Virus record (IMG/VR): IMGVR_UViG_3300012355_000001
Location: 1 to 40,908 of that record
DNA from: a virus
Reading direction: 5' to 3' (one strand)
DNA: 40,908 bases
Shown: one piece after another, positions 1 through 8,491 of the stretch
How positions within the stretch are numbered: position 1 is the stretch's first letter
Layout of the letters: each line of letters starts with the position of its first letter
The notes under the pieces: model-generated
The model's database searches: none
Seen by the model: the letters and a program-made list of their open reading frames with translations, nothing else
What the model was told of the DNA's origin: nothing
Program-made: the position numbers and the translations under genes

Positions 1-123
1 AAGAACTGGTTCTTGCCCGCGCCGGTCTCCGCCGCGTACGCGGAGTGGATGAACTCCGGCCCCGCGTACTCGATGACCCAGTCGCTCATCTTGGTGACGC
101 GGCCCTGGGTGACCGGGCAGTCC
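1..123. repeat. Terminal direct repeat, left copy (contig circularity)
   Basis: The first 123 bases are identical to bases 40786-40908. The repeat lies inside the major capsid gene, and joining the two ends restores a single open frame across the junction. The simplest reading is an assembly overlap of a circular or circularly permuted molecule. A genuine short terminal repeat is less likely because it would interrupt a capsid gene. Confidence 0.97.
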
Positions 124-1130
124 GGGTCGGCCACGATCTCCAGGTCGCCCGCCGGCGACTTCAGCGTCACGCCGGTGAAGCCGAACACCGCCTTGGCGCC
201 GCCGCCGCCGGTGTACTGGATCTTGCCGCTCAGGCGCTCCACGACCTCGAGCGCCTTGGTCGGGTTGAGGATGAGCGAGTCCGCATCGCCGCCGAAGTTG
301 AAGATGCGCGTCGCCACGGTGAGCGCGCGCTCCTCGGTGGACAGGCCCGCCGCGTCCGTGCTCGACAGGCGCGCGCCGGCGAGCAGCGCCGTGTACGCCG
401 TGCGGTCGTTGCCCGAGCCGCGGAACGACTCGCCCGCCGTCGGCGCGGTCTGCGGGTTCAGGACGTCGAAGCCGTCCATCACGACCGTGCCGGTCTCGCC
501 CTGCCGGAACAGGAAGTCCGAGTCGGCGAACGACACGAGCGCGGCGGCGCTCGCCAGCGTCACGGTGCCCGCGTCGGGGTCGACGTTGGTGACCGTCGTG
601 GTGCCGACGCGCAGCGAGCTGGTGGACACGCCGGCGACCACCGTCATGCCCACGAAGAAGTTGCGGGCGTCGTCCTTCACCGTCAGGGTCACGGTGTTCG
701 ACGAGATGCTGGCCCGCTTGCCGCGCGCGCCCGTGGCGTCGCGGAACAGCATGAAGCCGACGTCGTCCATGATGCCGCTCGTCGCGGCCTTCAGGTGGCG
801 CGTGACGAGCGAGTCGTACGCGCCGTCCTTGTCGCGCGACAGCTCGAGGTCGACGCGCTTGATCTGGCACACCCGGTAGCCGTTGCGCACCGGGATCGCG
901 AACTGCATGCCCTTCGGCTGGGAGATGTTGGCCTGCGCCGTGGGGAAGTTGTCACCCCACGCGGCGCCCTGGTCGTTGCCGTACTCGACCGTGTTGATGG
1001 TCGTGTTGGTGAGACCCTTGACCTTGCGGATCCGGTTCAGGGTCGGATGCCGGCGCGCCGCCGACTCCATGAGCTTGAGGTACTTGTTCTTGAAGATGTA
1101 ATTCGCGTTGCTCGCTGCGGTCGCGGACAT
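1..1130 (-). CDS. Major capsid protein, N-terminal 376 residues (continues across contig end)
   Basis: This minus-strand frame starts with ATG at 1130-1128, behind a GGAGGTC ribosome site. It runs off the left end and continues at 40785 down to a TAG at 40683, giving 410 residues in the closed molecule. The call rests mainly on position: it follows terminase, portal and scaffold in the usual head-gene order. Length and composition fit an HK97-fold coat protein (no cysteine cluster, no membrane segment, many Thr/Val/Ala strands in the middle). A basic N-terminal region precedes a 'TINTVEYGND' stretch typical of the start of a coat fold. A scaffold lies 29 bases upstream and a hairpin follows the stop, as expected for a highly expressed capsid gene. 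The fold itself is inferred from context. Confidence 0.82.
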   Translation of the reverse strand, partial: MSATAASNANYIFKNKYLKLMESAARRHPTLNRIRKVKGLTNTTINTVEYGNDQGAAWGDNFPTAQANISQPKGMQFAIPVRNGYRVCQIKRVDLELSRDKDGAYDSLVTRHLKAATSGIMDDVGFMLFRDATGARGKRASISSNTVTLTVKDDARNFFVGMTVVAGVSTSSLRVGTTTVTNVDPDAGTVTLASAAALVSFADSDFLFRQGETGTVVMDGFDVLNPQTAPTAGESFRGSGNDRTAYTALLAGARLSSTDAAGLSTEERALTVATRIFNFGGDADSLILNPTKALEVVERLSGKIQYTGGGGAKAVFGFTGVTLKSPAGDLEIVADPDCPVTQGRVTKMSDWVIEYAGPEFIHSAYAAETGAGKNQF

Positions 1131-1159
1131 GAGAGACCTCCAGCGCGGCGGCTACTTGC

Positions 1160-2236
1160 TCAGCCGCGCTTCAGGCGCCTCGCGAGCTCGGCCCGGAACT
1201 CCTCATCGCTTGCGGCGATGTCGGGGTCCTTCTCCGGCTCAGCGGCGCCGTCCTTCTTGGTCGGTCCTTGCCCTTGATTCTTTGCGGCGGTCGGGGATTT
1301 TGCTTTGTTCGTCGACGTCGACGTCGCTGGCGCGGCGGCGGGTGGCGAGAGACCGAGGCGCACGAGGCGTGCGCGCTGCTGCTTCTCCCACGTCAACACC
1401 ACCTTGGTCGGGTCCGCGTACTGGCCGTTGTTGGCCGACGCGAGCTCGTAGGCCACGGCGTACAGCTCCCGCTTCGTGACCGCGGGGTCCGTCTCCATTG
1501 CCTTCGCCAGCAGAGGGGTTTTTGCTTTGAGGGGCGCGATCGACGACTCGATGCGCGCCACGTAGCTGTTGAGCTGCTTGTCGTTCTCGGCCTGTGCCTT
1601 CTCCTGGGCACGCTCCCGCTCGAGCTTGTCGACACGCTCGAGGGCGCGCCGGTTCTCGATGTCGCGCGCGTGCTCGCGCTGCAGGCGCTCTGCCTCGCCC
1701 TTGGCGCGCGGGTCCTTCTGGCCGTCCGTCGAGTACAGGTAGAACTGCTTCGCCCAGTGATCGATCTCGACCTGGCCCAGCAGGCCCTTGCTGAGAAACG
1801 TGCCAACCGGGTTCACCTGCACGGTCGAGGCGAAATCGATGACCTGCTGCTCGCGCGCCTCAAGCGCCTGGGCACGCTCCTTGACCGAGCGCTCGAGCGC
1901 GAGGACCTCGGTCTTGAAGGTGTTGAAGGTGCGGCGCTCCTTCGATAGCTTGCGGAGCGCGTCCTTGTCGACCTTCTCGTCTTCGGCCTGGTCGTCGTCC
2001 TCGTCCTCGTCGGCGGCCGCCTTGTCCGGCTTGTCCTCGTCGTCCGCCGCCGCGCCGTCCTCGTCGTCACCCGGCTTCGCCGCGGGCTTCTCGTCGTTGT
2101 CTTTCGGTGGCTCCGTCTCGTCCGTGACCTCGCCGCGCAGGCGCGCGTTCAGGCCCGCCATGTACGCGGTGTTGTCATCTGGAGCGGGCGCGGGCGCCGG
2201 CGCAGCGGTGCCTTCGGCCGGGGTCTCGGTCGGCAT
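1160..2236 (-). CDS. Putative capsid scaffolding protein
   Basis: This 358-residue protein lies between portal and major capsid, the usual place for a scaffold. The N-terminal quarter is Pro/Ala-rich and then extremely acidic (roughly residues 40-95, mostly Asp, Glu, Lys and Ala). A long, highly charged helical stretch with many Glu, Arg and Gln residues follows (about 95-235) and should form coiled coil. A short basic C-terminus ends in Arg-Arg-Leu-Lys-Arg-Gly. In podovirus scaffolds a basic C-terminal helix binds coat protein, and this tail would suit that role. Scaffolds act inside the procapsid and leave before DNA enters. No protease gene was seen nearby, so it is probably released whole. 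Confidence 0.75.
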   Translation of the reverse strand: MPTETPAEGTAAPAPAPAPDDNTAYMAGLNARLRGEVTDETEPPKDNDEKPAAKPGDDEDGAAADDEDKPDKAAADEDEDDDQAEDEKVDKDALRKLSKERRTFNTFKTEVLALERSVKERAQALEAREQQVIDFASTVQVNPVGTFLSKGLLGQVEIDHWAKQFYLYSTDGQKDPRAKGEAERLQREHARDIENRRALERVDKLERERAQEKAQAENDKQLNSYVARIESSIAPLKAKTPLLAKAMETDPAVTKRELYAVAYELASANNGQYADPTKVVLTWEKQQRARLVRLGLSPPAAAPATSTSTNKAKSPTAAKNQGQGPTKKDGAAEPEKDPDIAASDEEFRAELARRLKRG

Positions 2237-2267
2237 GGTTCTCCTCGGGGATTTTTCTCAGTTGCTT

Positions 2268-4076
2268 CTACGCAGCCATCGGCGGCGGCGGCGGCGCGGC
2301 GGCCGCGAGTGCGCCCATCGGCGGTCCAGCTCCGGGCGGCGGCGCCGGCGGCTGCTGCTTCGCCAGCAGGAAGGCCGCCTGGTCGGTCCAGGTGCGAAGG
2401 TTCTCGACGCGCTCTTCGGGGGCGCCGTCGTTCACCGCCTCGAAGTAGCCCATCACCATCAAGTTGAGGCCCATCGCGAGGTTCTCGCGGGGATCGGGCG
2501 CCACGTACTCGCCGTCGAGCAGCAGCTCCTTCACCTTGTCGATGTACTCGCGGTAGGCGTCGAACAGCGACATCGCGCTGTCCAGGTCCGGGTGGTTGAT
2601 GAGGTGCCGGGCCTCGTCGGGGCCGATGACGCCCTGGTTGGCCCAGTCAGCGATCTGCTGGTAGCGGCCCGACAGCGTGCGCGAGAACTGCGGCGCCGCC
2701 TGGATCTGGTAGACGACGTCGGCATCGTCCACCTGCTTCCACTTGATGCGCTTCGCCACGTGGGCGAACGAGAACGGGACCGCAGGCGTGGGCAGGTCGC
2801 GCTCGGCGTGGCCCCGGATGAGCATGAACATCACCTCGATGCAGTCGAGGTACCAGCGCTCGCTGGCCTGCTCCTGGATCGAGAAGCGCTCGCTGGTGAC
2901 GTTGTTCATCTCCTGGACCGCGGCGCCCGTCTCCGCGCGCGGCAGGGGCATCTCCCCGTGCGCGTGCATGGCGGAGATCCCCGAGACCTCGAGGTACGAC
3001 TGCTTCAGGTACGCCTGCCGCTCGAGCACTTCCTCGGCGATGATCTTCGGGATGGAGATCTCCGGCTTCTGCACCCGGTACGGCACGAAGCGCCCCACGC
3101 CCGGGACGAAGGCCATCTTGGTGACCGCGTTCAGGTCCTGCTCCTGCACGAAGGTCACCGGCGCGGCGTGGTAGTCGATCTGCGCGTCCATCGCCGCGTT
3201 CTGCTTGTTGATGGTTCGCTGGTGACCGAGCAGGTCCTCGATGAGCCCCTTGCCCATGAAGCCGGTCGTCCGCTCGTTCCAGCGCAGCACCGCGACCGGC
3301 AGGCGCGGCAGCTCGTACGGTTCGTCGAGCAGGATGAGCTTGTCGGTCGAGACGACCTTCCGCCCGGGCTTGTAGCCGGGCTTGCCCTTGGTGCCGATGG
3401 GCAGGCGGTAGGAGATGCGGACGAGCAGCTGGTCGGTCTGGTCGACCGAGCCGACGCCGAACCAGAACGAGCCGACGTCCTTGCTGTGCTCCTCGAGCTC
3501 GGCGGCGCGCGCGGGGTAGCGCACCATCAGCTCCTCGCGGTCGCGGTACTTCAGCAGGTGCATCGACCGTGGCGCCTGGCTCAGGCACTCCTGCTCGTTC
3601 ACCCGGACCTCGATGGGCAGGTATCGCTCGTGGCTGATCTTGCCGTCCTGGTCGATGTCGAAGTGCAGGACGCCGGTGCCGAAGATGGCTGCGTCCTTGA
3701 ACACGCGCGGGCGGCGCTCGTCGAGGCGCACCATCTTGCAGAGCGCCTCGGCGTAGCGACCGCGGTCGGCCGCGGAGCGCTTCTCCTTGAAGGTGCCTCC
3801 GTCCGTGAGGAAGACCGCGCGGTGCTTTACCTTGGCGATCATCGAGGTCACCGTGTCCACGCCGGCGGCGCAGATGTTCTCGGTGACCATCACGTTGTAC
3901 TCGTCGGGAAAGTAGATCCGGCCGAGGTAGTCGTAGGGGTCGTAGCGGAACGCCAGCTCGTAGAAGCGCTCGTACCCGTCGAGCTGGGTCGCCTCGAGCT
4001 GGTCGATGTCCTTCGTGATCTGGTTCAGCAGCGCGACCTGGTCGTCGGCCGCCAGCTTCCACCAGGCATCCTTCAT
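2268..4076 (-). CDS. Portal protein
   Basis: A 602-residue protein, the usual size for podovirus portals, encoded between large terminase and scaffold. The N-terminal half has the mixed alpha/beta pattern of portal wing and stem regions. A central stretch around residues 260-300 reads like the conserved portal segment (GKGLIEDLLGHQRTINKQ), followed by long helices that would line the channel. The last 35 residues are almost only Pro, Ala and Gly with one Met cluster, a disordered tail. Twelve copies would form the ring through which DNA is packaged and ejected, docking terminase during packaging and the head-tail adaptor afterwards. The start ATG lies one base from the stop of the preceding small gene. 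Confidence 0.88.
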   Translation of the reverse strand: MKDAWWKLAADDQVALLNQITKDIDQLEATQLDGYERFYELAFRYDPYDYLGRIYFPDEYNVMVTENICAAGVDTVTSMIAKVKHRAVFLTDGGTFKEKRSAADRGRYAEALCKMVRLDERRPRVFKDAAIFGTGVLHFDIDQDGKISHERYLPIEVRVNEQECLSQAPRSMHLLKYRDREELMVRYPARAAELEEHSKDVGSFWFGVGSVDQTDQLLVRISYRLPIGTKGKPGYKPGRKVVSTDKLILLDEPYELPRLPVAVLRWNERTTGFMGKGLIEDLLGHQRTINKQNAAMDAQIDYHAAPVTFVQEQDLNAVTKMAFVPGVGRFVPYRVQKPEISIPKIIAEEVLERQAYLKQSYLEVSGISAMHAHGEMPLPRAETGAAVQEMNNVTSERFSIQEQASERWYLDCIEVMFMLIRGHAERDLPTPAVPFSFAHVAKRIKWKQVDDADVVYQIQAAPQFSRTLSGRYQQIADWANQGVIGPDEARHLINHPDLDSAMSLFDAYREYIDKVKELLLDGEYVAPDPRENLAMGLNLMVMGYFEAVNDGAPEERVENLRTWTDQAAFLLAKQQPPAPPPGAGPPMGALAAAAPPPPPMAA

Positions 4077-4077
4077 C

Positions 4078-4338
4078 TCACTTCACCGTGGGCGCGGGCG
4101 TGGCGCGCCGCTCGCGGAAGGTGCGGATGCGCGGCGTGTCGGGCCGCAGGCCGAGCGAGACCGGGTCCCACGGCTTCTCCGGCGTGGTCGCCTCGGCCTG
4201 CTCGAGCGGCGCCGGCGGCTTGGGCGCGATGAGCATGGAGACGGCGCCGCTCGCCGGGTCGACGCTGATGTGCGTCACGCCCTGGTCGCGCAGCTGCGGC
4301 AGCCGCTCGATGAGCGCGTCCAGCATCTCGATGGTCAT
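4078..4338 (-). CDS. Small hypothetical protein between terminase and portal
   Basis: An 86-residue protein not recognised by sequence. It starts with a predicted helix (MTIEMLDALIERLPQLRDQG), followed by a short strand segment and a Pro/Glu-rich linker, and it ends with a basic Arg-rich tail. It directly abuts the large terminase stop (4339) and the portal start (4076), so the three are translated from one message. Its position suggests a packaging or portal accessory role, but nothing in the sequence proves this. Confidence 0.7.
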   Translation of the reverse strand: MTIEMLDALIERLPQLRDQGVTHISVDPASGAVSMLIAPKPPAPLEQAEATTPEKPWDPVSLGLRPDTPRIRTFRERRATPAPTVK

Positions 4339-6009
4339 CTACCGCCTCGGGTCGTAGGGTGTGAACGCGTTGTAGTTGGTGAGCTGGTCGTCACGCCGGC
4401 GCGGTGTCGGCCGGGCGAGCAGCTTCTCGACGTGCCGCTGCTCCGGCGTCTTCTCCTCGAGCGCCGCCGGCGCGATGTGGCTCAGGAACTTGATGACCTC
4501 GCCGCGCAGGTAGACGACGCAGTCGCAGGCGTCGTTCGCCATGCCCGGCCGCTCGCGCTTGCCGGTCTCGTCGTACTGCAGCTCGGCCATCTGCGTGGCA
4601 AGCGCGCTGCCGGCGAGCAGGAGCATCCGGCCGTCGACCAGGTCGTCGTTGACCAGGGTGATGAAACCTTCCTTGTCCTGCTTCTTCGCCTTCTCGACCT
4701 TGTGCCCGTACTTGATGAGCACCTCGACGAGGATCGTCTCGCCCATGTGCGCCATGTCCGAGACCAGCACCATCGGGTAGTCGTCGTAGTGCTTGATCAG
4801 CGCGATCGCGTGCGTGAGCGCCTGGCCGATGAAATCGACGCGCGAGAACGGCTTCTCGCCGGCGACGTCCATGTCCCTGAAGCGCTTGACCACCTCGTGC
4901 ACCTGGTAGAGGCGGCTCGGCAGCTGCTCGGAGAAGGCGAAGACCTCGAGGGCGAAGAGGTCGTTCTCGCCCATGTCCATCCCGATGGCGAAGTGCCACG
5001 CGATCGGGTGCCACTGCTCGCCGACCCGCACCTGGCTGAACAGGCCCAGCGGGTTGGCCTGGGTCTTCTCCAGCGGGCGCCAGATGTTCCAGTCCTGGCC
5101 GAGCTCGTCGTGCTGCTGGAACTTATAGACGTTCGCGGTGAGCTCGGCACACCACTGCCCGAGGTACTCGCGGCGCCACGTCGTGTTCCGATCGGTCCAG
5201 CCCTTCGCGCGCTTGAGCGCGACCGCGCGCTCCCATGCGCTCTCCGTCTGCCCCGGCAGCCGGATGGTGTTCTGCTCGAGCGACCAGCGGTGGCACGACC
5301 ACCGCAGCGGCTCGGGGTTCTCGTCCGTGCACGAGATGGAGAGCTCGGACCCGTTCCGGGTGAGCTCGTAGAAGTAGCCCTGCAGGACCGCGCCAGGCGT
5401 CCCGCAGATGCCGAGGACGCCGTCCTTCCAGGTGATGCGCGGCTCAAGGATCTCGTCGATGAGCTCCTTGAGCAGGTGCGGCGCCAGCGACTTGGCCTCG
5501 TCGATCCAGACCTCGTCGTAGCCCGGGCCACCGCGGTACTTCTCGATGGCCTCCATGTTGTCGGCGCCGCCGACACGGATGAGCGAGCCCGTCTTGGGGA
5601 ACCAGGCGATGAGATCCTGGTTCGAGAAGACGACGTCGACGCCGGCCTCGCCGACCTGGCCAATCCTCAGACCCAGGAGCTCGACGAGCGACCGCAGGCC
5701 GCTCGCGCCGTCCCAGATATCTTCCTTCGCCTTCTGCCGGCTCAGACCGATGTACAGGCCGTAGGCGTTGCGCTTCGTGAGCGCCATGAGCAGCAGGCGC
5801 GCGCGCAGGGTGAACGTCTTGCCGTTCTTGCCGGGCGTGAGCAGGCACAGCCGCTTGTGCCAGTCCTCGGCGAGCGCGCGCTGCATCGGCAGCAACTGCT
5901 CGAGGATGACCTTCGCCTTCCGGCGGTACTGCTCGGGGTCGAACGACCGCTCCTCGCGGTCCATCTTCCGGAGCAGGCTGTCGAGGAGCGGCGCGTCGTT
6001 GCGCGCCAC
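4339..6009 (-). CDS. terL: Terminase large subunit (packaging ATPase-nuclease)
   Basis: A 556-residue motor that powers DNA into the procapsid and cuts concatemers. The N-terminal ATPase has a variant Walker A (LTPGKNGKTF, about residues 57-66), a Walker B with catalytic Glu (VWIDEA, 167-172) and a coupling motif (ICGTPG, 201-206). The C-terminal RNase H-like nuclease has its acidic residues in GMDMGEND (Asp345), VLVSDMAH (Asp418) and ANDACD (Asp493/Asp496). Translation most likely begins at a GTG (6009-6007) behind a GAGGT ribosome site, three bases after the previous gene ends. Length and motif order match the family. I cannot tell cos from headful packaging from this sequence alone. Confidence 0.93.
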   Translation of the reverse strand: MARNDAPLLDSLLRKMDREERSFDPEQYRRKAKVILEQLLPMQRALAEDWHKRLCLLTPGKNGKTFTLRARLLLMALTKRNAYGLYIGLSRQKAKEDIWDGASGLRSLVELLGLRIGQVGEAGVDVVFSNQDLIAWFPKTGSLIRVGGADNMEAIEKYRGGPGYDEVWIDEAKSLAPHLLKELIDEILEPRITWKDGVLGICGTPGAVLQGYFYELTRNGSELSISCTDENPEPLRWSCHRWSLEQNTIRLPGQTESAWERAVALKRAKGWTDRNTTWRREYLGQWCAELTANVYKFQQHDELGQDWNIWRPLEKTQANPLGLFSQVRVGEQWHPIAWHFAIGMDMGENDLFALEVFAFSEQLPSRLYQVHEVVKRFRDMDVAGEKPFSRVDFIGQALTHAIALIKHYDDYPMVLVSDMAHMGETILVEVLIKYGHKVEKAKKQDKEGFITLVNDDLVDGRMLLLAGSALATQMAELQYDETGKRERPGMANDACDCVVYLRGEVIKFLSHIAPAALEEKTPEQRHVEKLLARPTPRRRDDQLTNYNAFTPYDPRR

Positions 6010-6013
6010 CCGA

Positions 6014-6310
6014 TTACCTCACCTGCGGCGAGCCCTTGCCGCCCTTGGGCTCGGCCATGATGATGACGCCGCCGTCCTTGGGCGGCGGCGCGGCCGCCGG
6101 CTTCGGCGCGTCCTCCGGCTCGAGGTAGATGTCGCAGCGGGACGCGTGCACCACGACCTCGCCGCCGTCCTTCGCGTCGTCGATGACGAGGATCCCCGAC
6201 TCTGGCCAGAACGTCATCTTGTAGCCGTCCTGCGCGCGCAGCACGGTCACCTTCCGCCCCCAGAGCTCGTTGTAGCCGCTCGGGAACCGGACCTGTCTCA
6301 CCTGTCTCAT
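6014..6310 (-). CDS. Small hypothetical protein upstream of terL
   Basis: A 98-residue protein starting at ATG 6310, which overlaps the end of the GNAT-like gene by four bases. The first 60 residues look like a small beta barrel (WGRKVTVLRAQDGYKMTF, then ILVIDD and EVVVHAS). A Pro/Ala-rich linker and a Gly/Lys-rich tail follow. Not recognised. Its place directly before the large terminase suggests a packaging or head role, but this is inference only. Confidence 0.72.
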   Translation of the reverse strand: MRQVRQVRFPSGYNELWGRKVTVLRAQDGYKMTFWPESGILVIDDAKDGGEVVVHASRCDIYLEPEDAPKPAAAPPPKDGGVIIMAEPKGGKGSPQVR

Positions 6311-6885
6311 GGGATTTTGCTCTCTTCTTTCGGGAACCGGGCCGACAGCGGGAACCAGCGCGCGCTCGCCATCAGCCCCGCCTTCTCGAGCTTCGAGACC
6401 ACCGGGGTCTTGCACGAGTAGAGGAACGGCTGGGCCGGGTCGATGCCGGCGGCCTGGAGGAGCGCACGCGCGATGCCGAGCTGGCGGTAGGTGCGCTTCA
6501 CGAACACGAAGTGGATGAGCGGCTCGGTCGACGTCGCCACCTGCAGCTCGTACTCGGCCCCGCGGCCGCGGGGCACGTACGAGGGCACGTTCGCGCCGGT
6601 CTCGCTCACCACGAAGCCGTACAGGTCGTGTGGCGCGCGCTCGCGCGGGTTGTACGCCACCCACGTAGTCAGGCCCGGCCGCTGCAGCAGCCGCGCGAGC
6701 GTGACCTCCATGACCGCGCTGAAGTCGTACCGGATCGGCCGTCCGCACTCGCACGGGACCGCGAACTCCGGGATGCTCAGGATGCCCGCACCGTGCGCGC
6801 CCTTGAACGAGTCGATCCAGCTGCGGATGATGAACTGCACGTCGCCGGCGCCCGCGGGGCGGTACTCGATGATCTCACGCGCCAT
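6307..6885 (-). CDS. GNAT-fold acyltransferase-like protein
   Basis: A 192-residue protein. The C-terminal half carries a GNAT acetyl-CoA motif: a strand LIHFVFV (about 123-129) followed by RTYRQLGIARALLQ (131-144), which fits the Q/R-x-x-G-x-G/A pyrophosphate loop and helix. An N-terminal pair of cysteines (CECG, about 45-48) may bind metal. The family transfers acetyl groups from acetyl-CoA to amines or protein termini. The substrate here is unknown. It overlaps its upstream neighbour by 11 bases and its downstream neighbour by four, so it is a true member of the packaging cluster, where it could modify a host or virion protein. The loop has Ala where Gly is usual, so catalysis is not certain. 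Confidence 0.72.
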   Translation of the reverse strand: MAREIIEYRPAGAGDVQFIIRSWIDSFKGAHGAGILSIPEFAVPCECGRPIRYDFSAVMEVTLARLLQRPGLTTWVAYNPRERAPHDLYGFVVSETGANVPSYVPRGRGAEYELQVATSTEPLIHFVFVKRTYRQLGIARALLQAAGIDPAQPFLYSCKTPVVSKLEKAGLMASARWFPLSARFPKEESKIP

Positions 6886-7228
6886 GGCTGATGACCTTGC
6901 CGTCGAGCTCCTCGATGCGGAGCGCGACGGCGGCGCGGTGCTCCGGCGACAGCCTGGCGACCAGCTTCAGCGTGAGCTCGGCGACGCGCTCGGGCGTGAG
7001 CTCGCCGAGCTGCTCTTCGGCGCGCTCGCCGGTCTTGCGGATCTCGGCCAGCAGCGCAGCCAGCCCGCGCGCCATCGTCATCACCTGGCTGGTGAGGCGC
7101 GTCGCCTCGAGGGGACTCTTCTTCGCGCCCTTCTTCGGCGGCGCCAGCGCGGCCTTCTGCTGCGCCTCGATGGCGCCGATCTGTCGGTTAAGCACGTCGA
7201 TGGCTCGGTCGACGTCGATATTTCTCAT
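6875..7228 (-). CDS. Candidate small terminase subunit
   Basis: A 117-residue, almost wholly helical protein. It has an N-terminal helix (about 1-30), a Lys-rich loop (KKGAKKSPLEATRL, about 31-45), and two long charged helices with heptad-like spacing that should oligomerise. Small terminases are short helical proteins that form rings, recognise phage DNA and sit just upstream of terL. This is the best candidate in the window by size, helicity and place, but I see no clear N-terminal HTH. The 98-residue gene next to terL is the alternative. The start is an ATG that overlaps the end of the HNH gene by four bases. Confidence 0.5.
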   Translation of the reverse strand: MRNIDVDRAIDVLNRQIGAIEAQQKAALAPPKKGAKKSPLEATRLTSQVMTMARGLAALLAEIRKTGERAEEQLGELTPERVAELTLKLVARLSPEHRAAVALRIEELDGKVISHGA

Positions 7229-7671
7229 CGGACATGCGCCCAGCGCTCACCACGGGCGATGCACCCGACGTGAGGCTGGCAAATCTCGAACGCGCGAGCG
7301 ATCGATCGCTGTGACTCCCCCGCAGCAACGCGGCTACGGATTTCGTGCACCTGCGACTCGCTTAGCTTCGCCAGTCGGAGCTTCTTCTCACCCCTGGCCT
7401 GCCTGCCCTTGGCGACCATGTCCGCGTTGTTGTCCGCGCGCGTACCGAGAAAGAGATGGTCCGGGTTCACACAGCACGGCACGTCGCAGCGATGGAGCAC
7501 CGACATCCCATGCGGGATGGCGCCGCGCGCGCGCGTCCATGCAAACCGGTGCGCGAGGTACGTCTTGCCCCCGCGCCGGACCCAGCCATACCCGCGCGAG
7601 TTCGCTGCGCCCAGCCAGAGCCAGCAGCCGCTGTTCGGCTCGGTCACGACCTTCGCCTCGAAGAGGTCCAT
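7225..7671 (-). CDS. HNH endonuclease with C-terminal HTH-like segment
   Basis: A 148-residue protein of the free-standing phage HNH type. The nuclease core is VLHRCDVPCCVNPDHLFLG (about 58-76), with His60, Asn69 and His72 and the Cys pair that binds structural zinc. It is followed by the usual TRADNNADM segment. After a basic linker, residues about 101-140 read as a helix-turn-helix (LSESQVHEIRSRVAAGESQR). The N-terminal CWLWLGAANSRGYG motif is standard for this group. Such proteins act either as homing endonucleases or, when next to terminase, as nicking partners in cos cleavage. Both fit here. Confidence 0.88.
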   Translation of the reverse strand: MDLFEAKVVTEPNSGCWLWLGAANSRGYGWVRRGGKTYLAHRFAWTRARGAIPHGMSVLHRCDVPCCVNPDHLFLGTRADNNADMVAKGRQARGEKKLRLAKLSESQVHEIRSRVAAGESQRSIARAFEICQPHVGCIARGERWAHVR

Positions 7672-7698
7672 GGGGTTGCTCCGCCTGAAGGTAGGGGT

Positions 7699-8091
7699 TC
7701 ACGCGAGCTCGGGCGCGATGGTCGGTGACCAGACGCCCGAGCAGATACGACAGATGATTCCGGCCTCCGGCGTGCGCCGACCGTGGATGAAGAGGTCATG
7801 GCCCTTGGCGCAGGCCTTCAGCTGCGACCGGTGCGACCATGCCTTACGCCGCTGATTCTCGGCCCGCGTCACCAGATCGAGGTGAGCGACCGCCACGCAC
7901 AGCCGACGCCTACAGATGTGGTCCGGTTCCCGGTCCGGCGGGATCGCGATGCCGGCCCTCTCGAGCGCGACGTAGTAGGCCTGGCGCGGCCGCCCACCTT
8001 CCCACACGGTCGGGTAGTCGTTCGAGTTAACCGCGCCGCGCCAGAGCTCGCAACCGAACCACGGGTCGCGCTCGGTGCGCCACTGGCTCAC
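7699..8091 (-). CDS. Second HNH-family protein with zinc-finger tail
   Basis: A 130-residue relative of the neighbouring HNH protein. The core DHICRRRLCVAVAHLDLVT (about 57-75) keeps the His and Cys frame, but the usual Asn-Pro is replaced by Ala-Val, so the His-Asn-His triad is incomplete. A four-residue metal site follows at the C-terminus (CAKGHDL and CRIC). The start is GTG at 8091, overlapping the preceding stop as GTGA. It may be an active nuclease using other ligands, or a DNA-binding remnant of a duplicated homing endonuclease. Confidence 0.82.
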   Translation of the reverse strand: MSQWRTERDPWFGCELWRGAVNSNDYPTVWEGGRPRQAYYVALERAGIAIPPDREPDHICRRRLCVAVAHLDLVTRAENQRRKAWSHRSQLKACAKGHDLFIHGRRTPEAGIICRICSGVWSPTIAPELA

Positions 8092-8324
8092 GGCGTGGCG
8101 AAGAACTGGGGGCGCAGCTTGTAGCGAACGCCGTCCCCGTCGACCGTCACCACGCCATCGGCGTCACGCTCGATCTCTTCGGTCCGCTTGATGACACCAT
8201 ATCCGTAGTCGCGACCGATCAGCGACGCCCCGTCGGGCAGCAGCCCCATGAACAGGCCGAACGGTCCCATCTCGCAATTGCACCCAGCGGTGACGACGCG
8301 GAATGGCAGCTTCTCGACCTTCAT
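8088..8324 (-). CDS. Small hypothetical protein
   Basis: A 78-residue protein not recognised. It is mostly beta-like, with a CNCEMGPFG segment near residue 15 and a VTVDGDGVRY hairpin near the end. It begins inside the stop of the 56-residue gene upstream (ATGA) and its own stop overlaps the GTG of the second HNH gene, so it is coupled on both sides. Confidence 0.68.
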   Translation of the reverse strand: MKVEKLPFRVVTAGCNCEMGPFGLFMGLLPDGASLIGRDYGYGVIKRTEEIERDADGVVTVDGDGVRYKLRPQFFATP

Positions 8325-8491
8325 GATTCACCTCGCGGCGGTGTCGAGCAGGGCCTCGACGGCGGCAGCCCCGGCGGGTCGGGCGGCAGCCCGAAGGCCT
8401 CCGGCGGGCCCGCGGCCTGCGACTGGCTCGACTCCAGGTAGTGCCGCGCAGCGCCCGGCGAAGCTTCTTCAGGCGGCGCAGCCTTGCCCAT
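8321..8491 (-). CDS. 56-residue proline-rich small protein
   Basis: The frame runs from ATG 8491 to TGA 8321. Its start overlaps the stop of the 249-residue virion protein gene (ATGA), and its stop overlaps the next start in the same way. That double coupling is the main evidence that it is real. The protein is Pro, Ala, Gly and Ser-rich, with one short helix (ARHYLESSQSQ), and probably disordered. No function can be given. Confidence 0.55.
   Translation of the reverse strand: MGKAAPPEEASPGAARHYLESSQSQAAGPPEAFGLPPDPPGLPPSRPCSTPPRGES

Noticed and set aside
45-1277. Long plus-strand frame of about 410 codons opposite the capsid gene
   Set aside because: Arg/His/Val-rich shadow of the minus-strand capsid and scaffold genes, with no ribosome site.
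1788-4232. 814-codon plus-strand frame opposite the portal
   Set aside because: Antisense shadow caused by high GC at third codon positions; the portal on the other strand is coherent.
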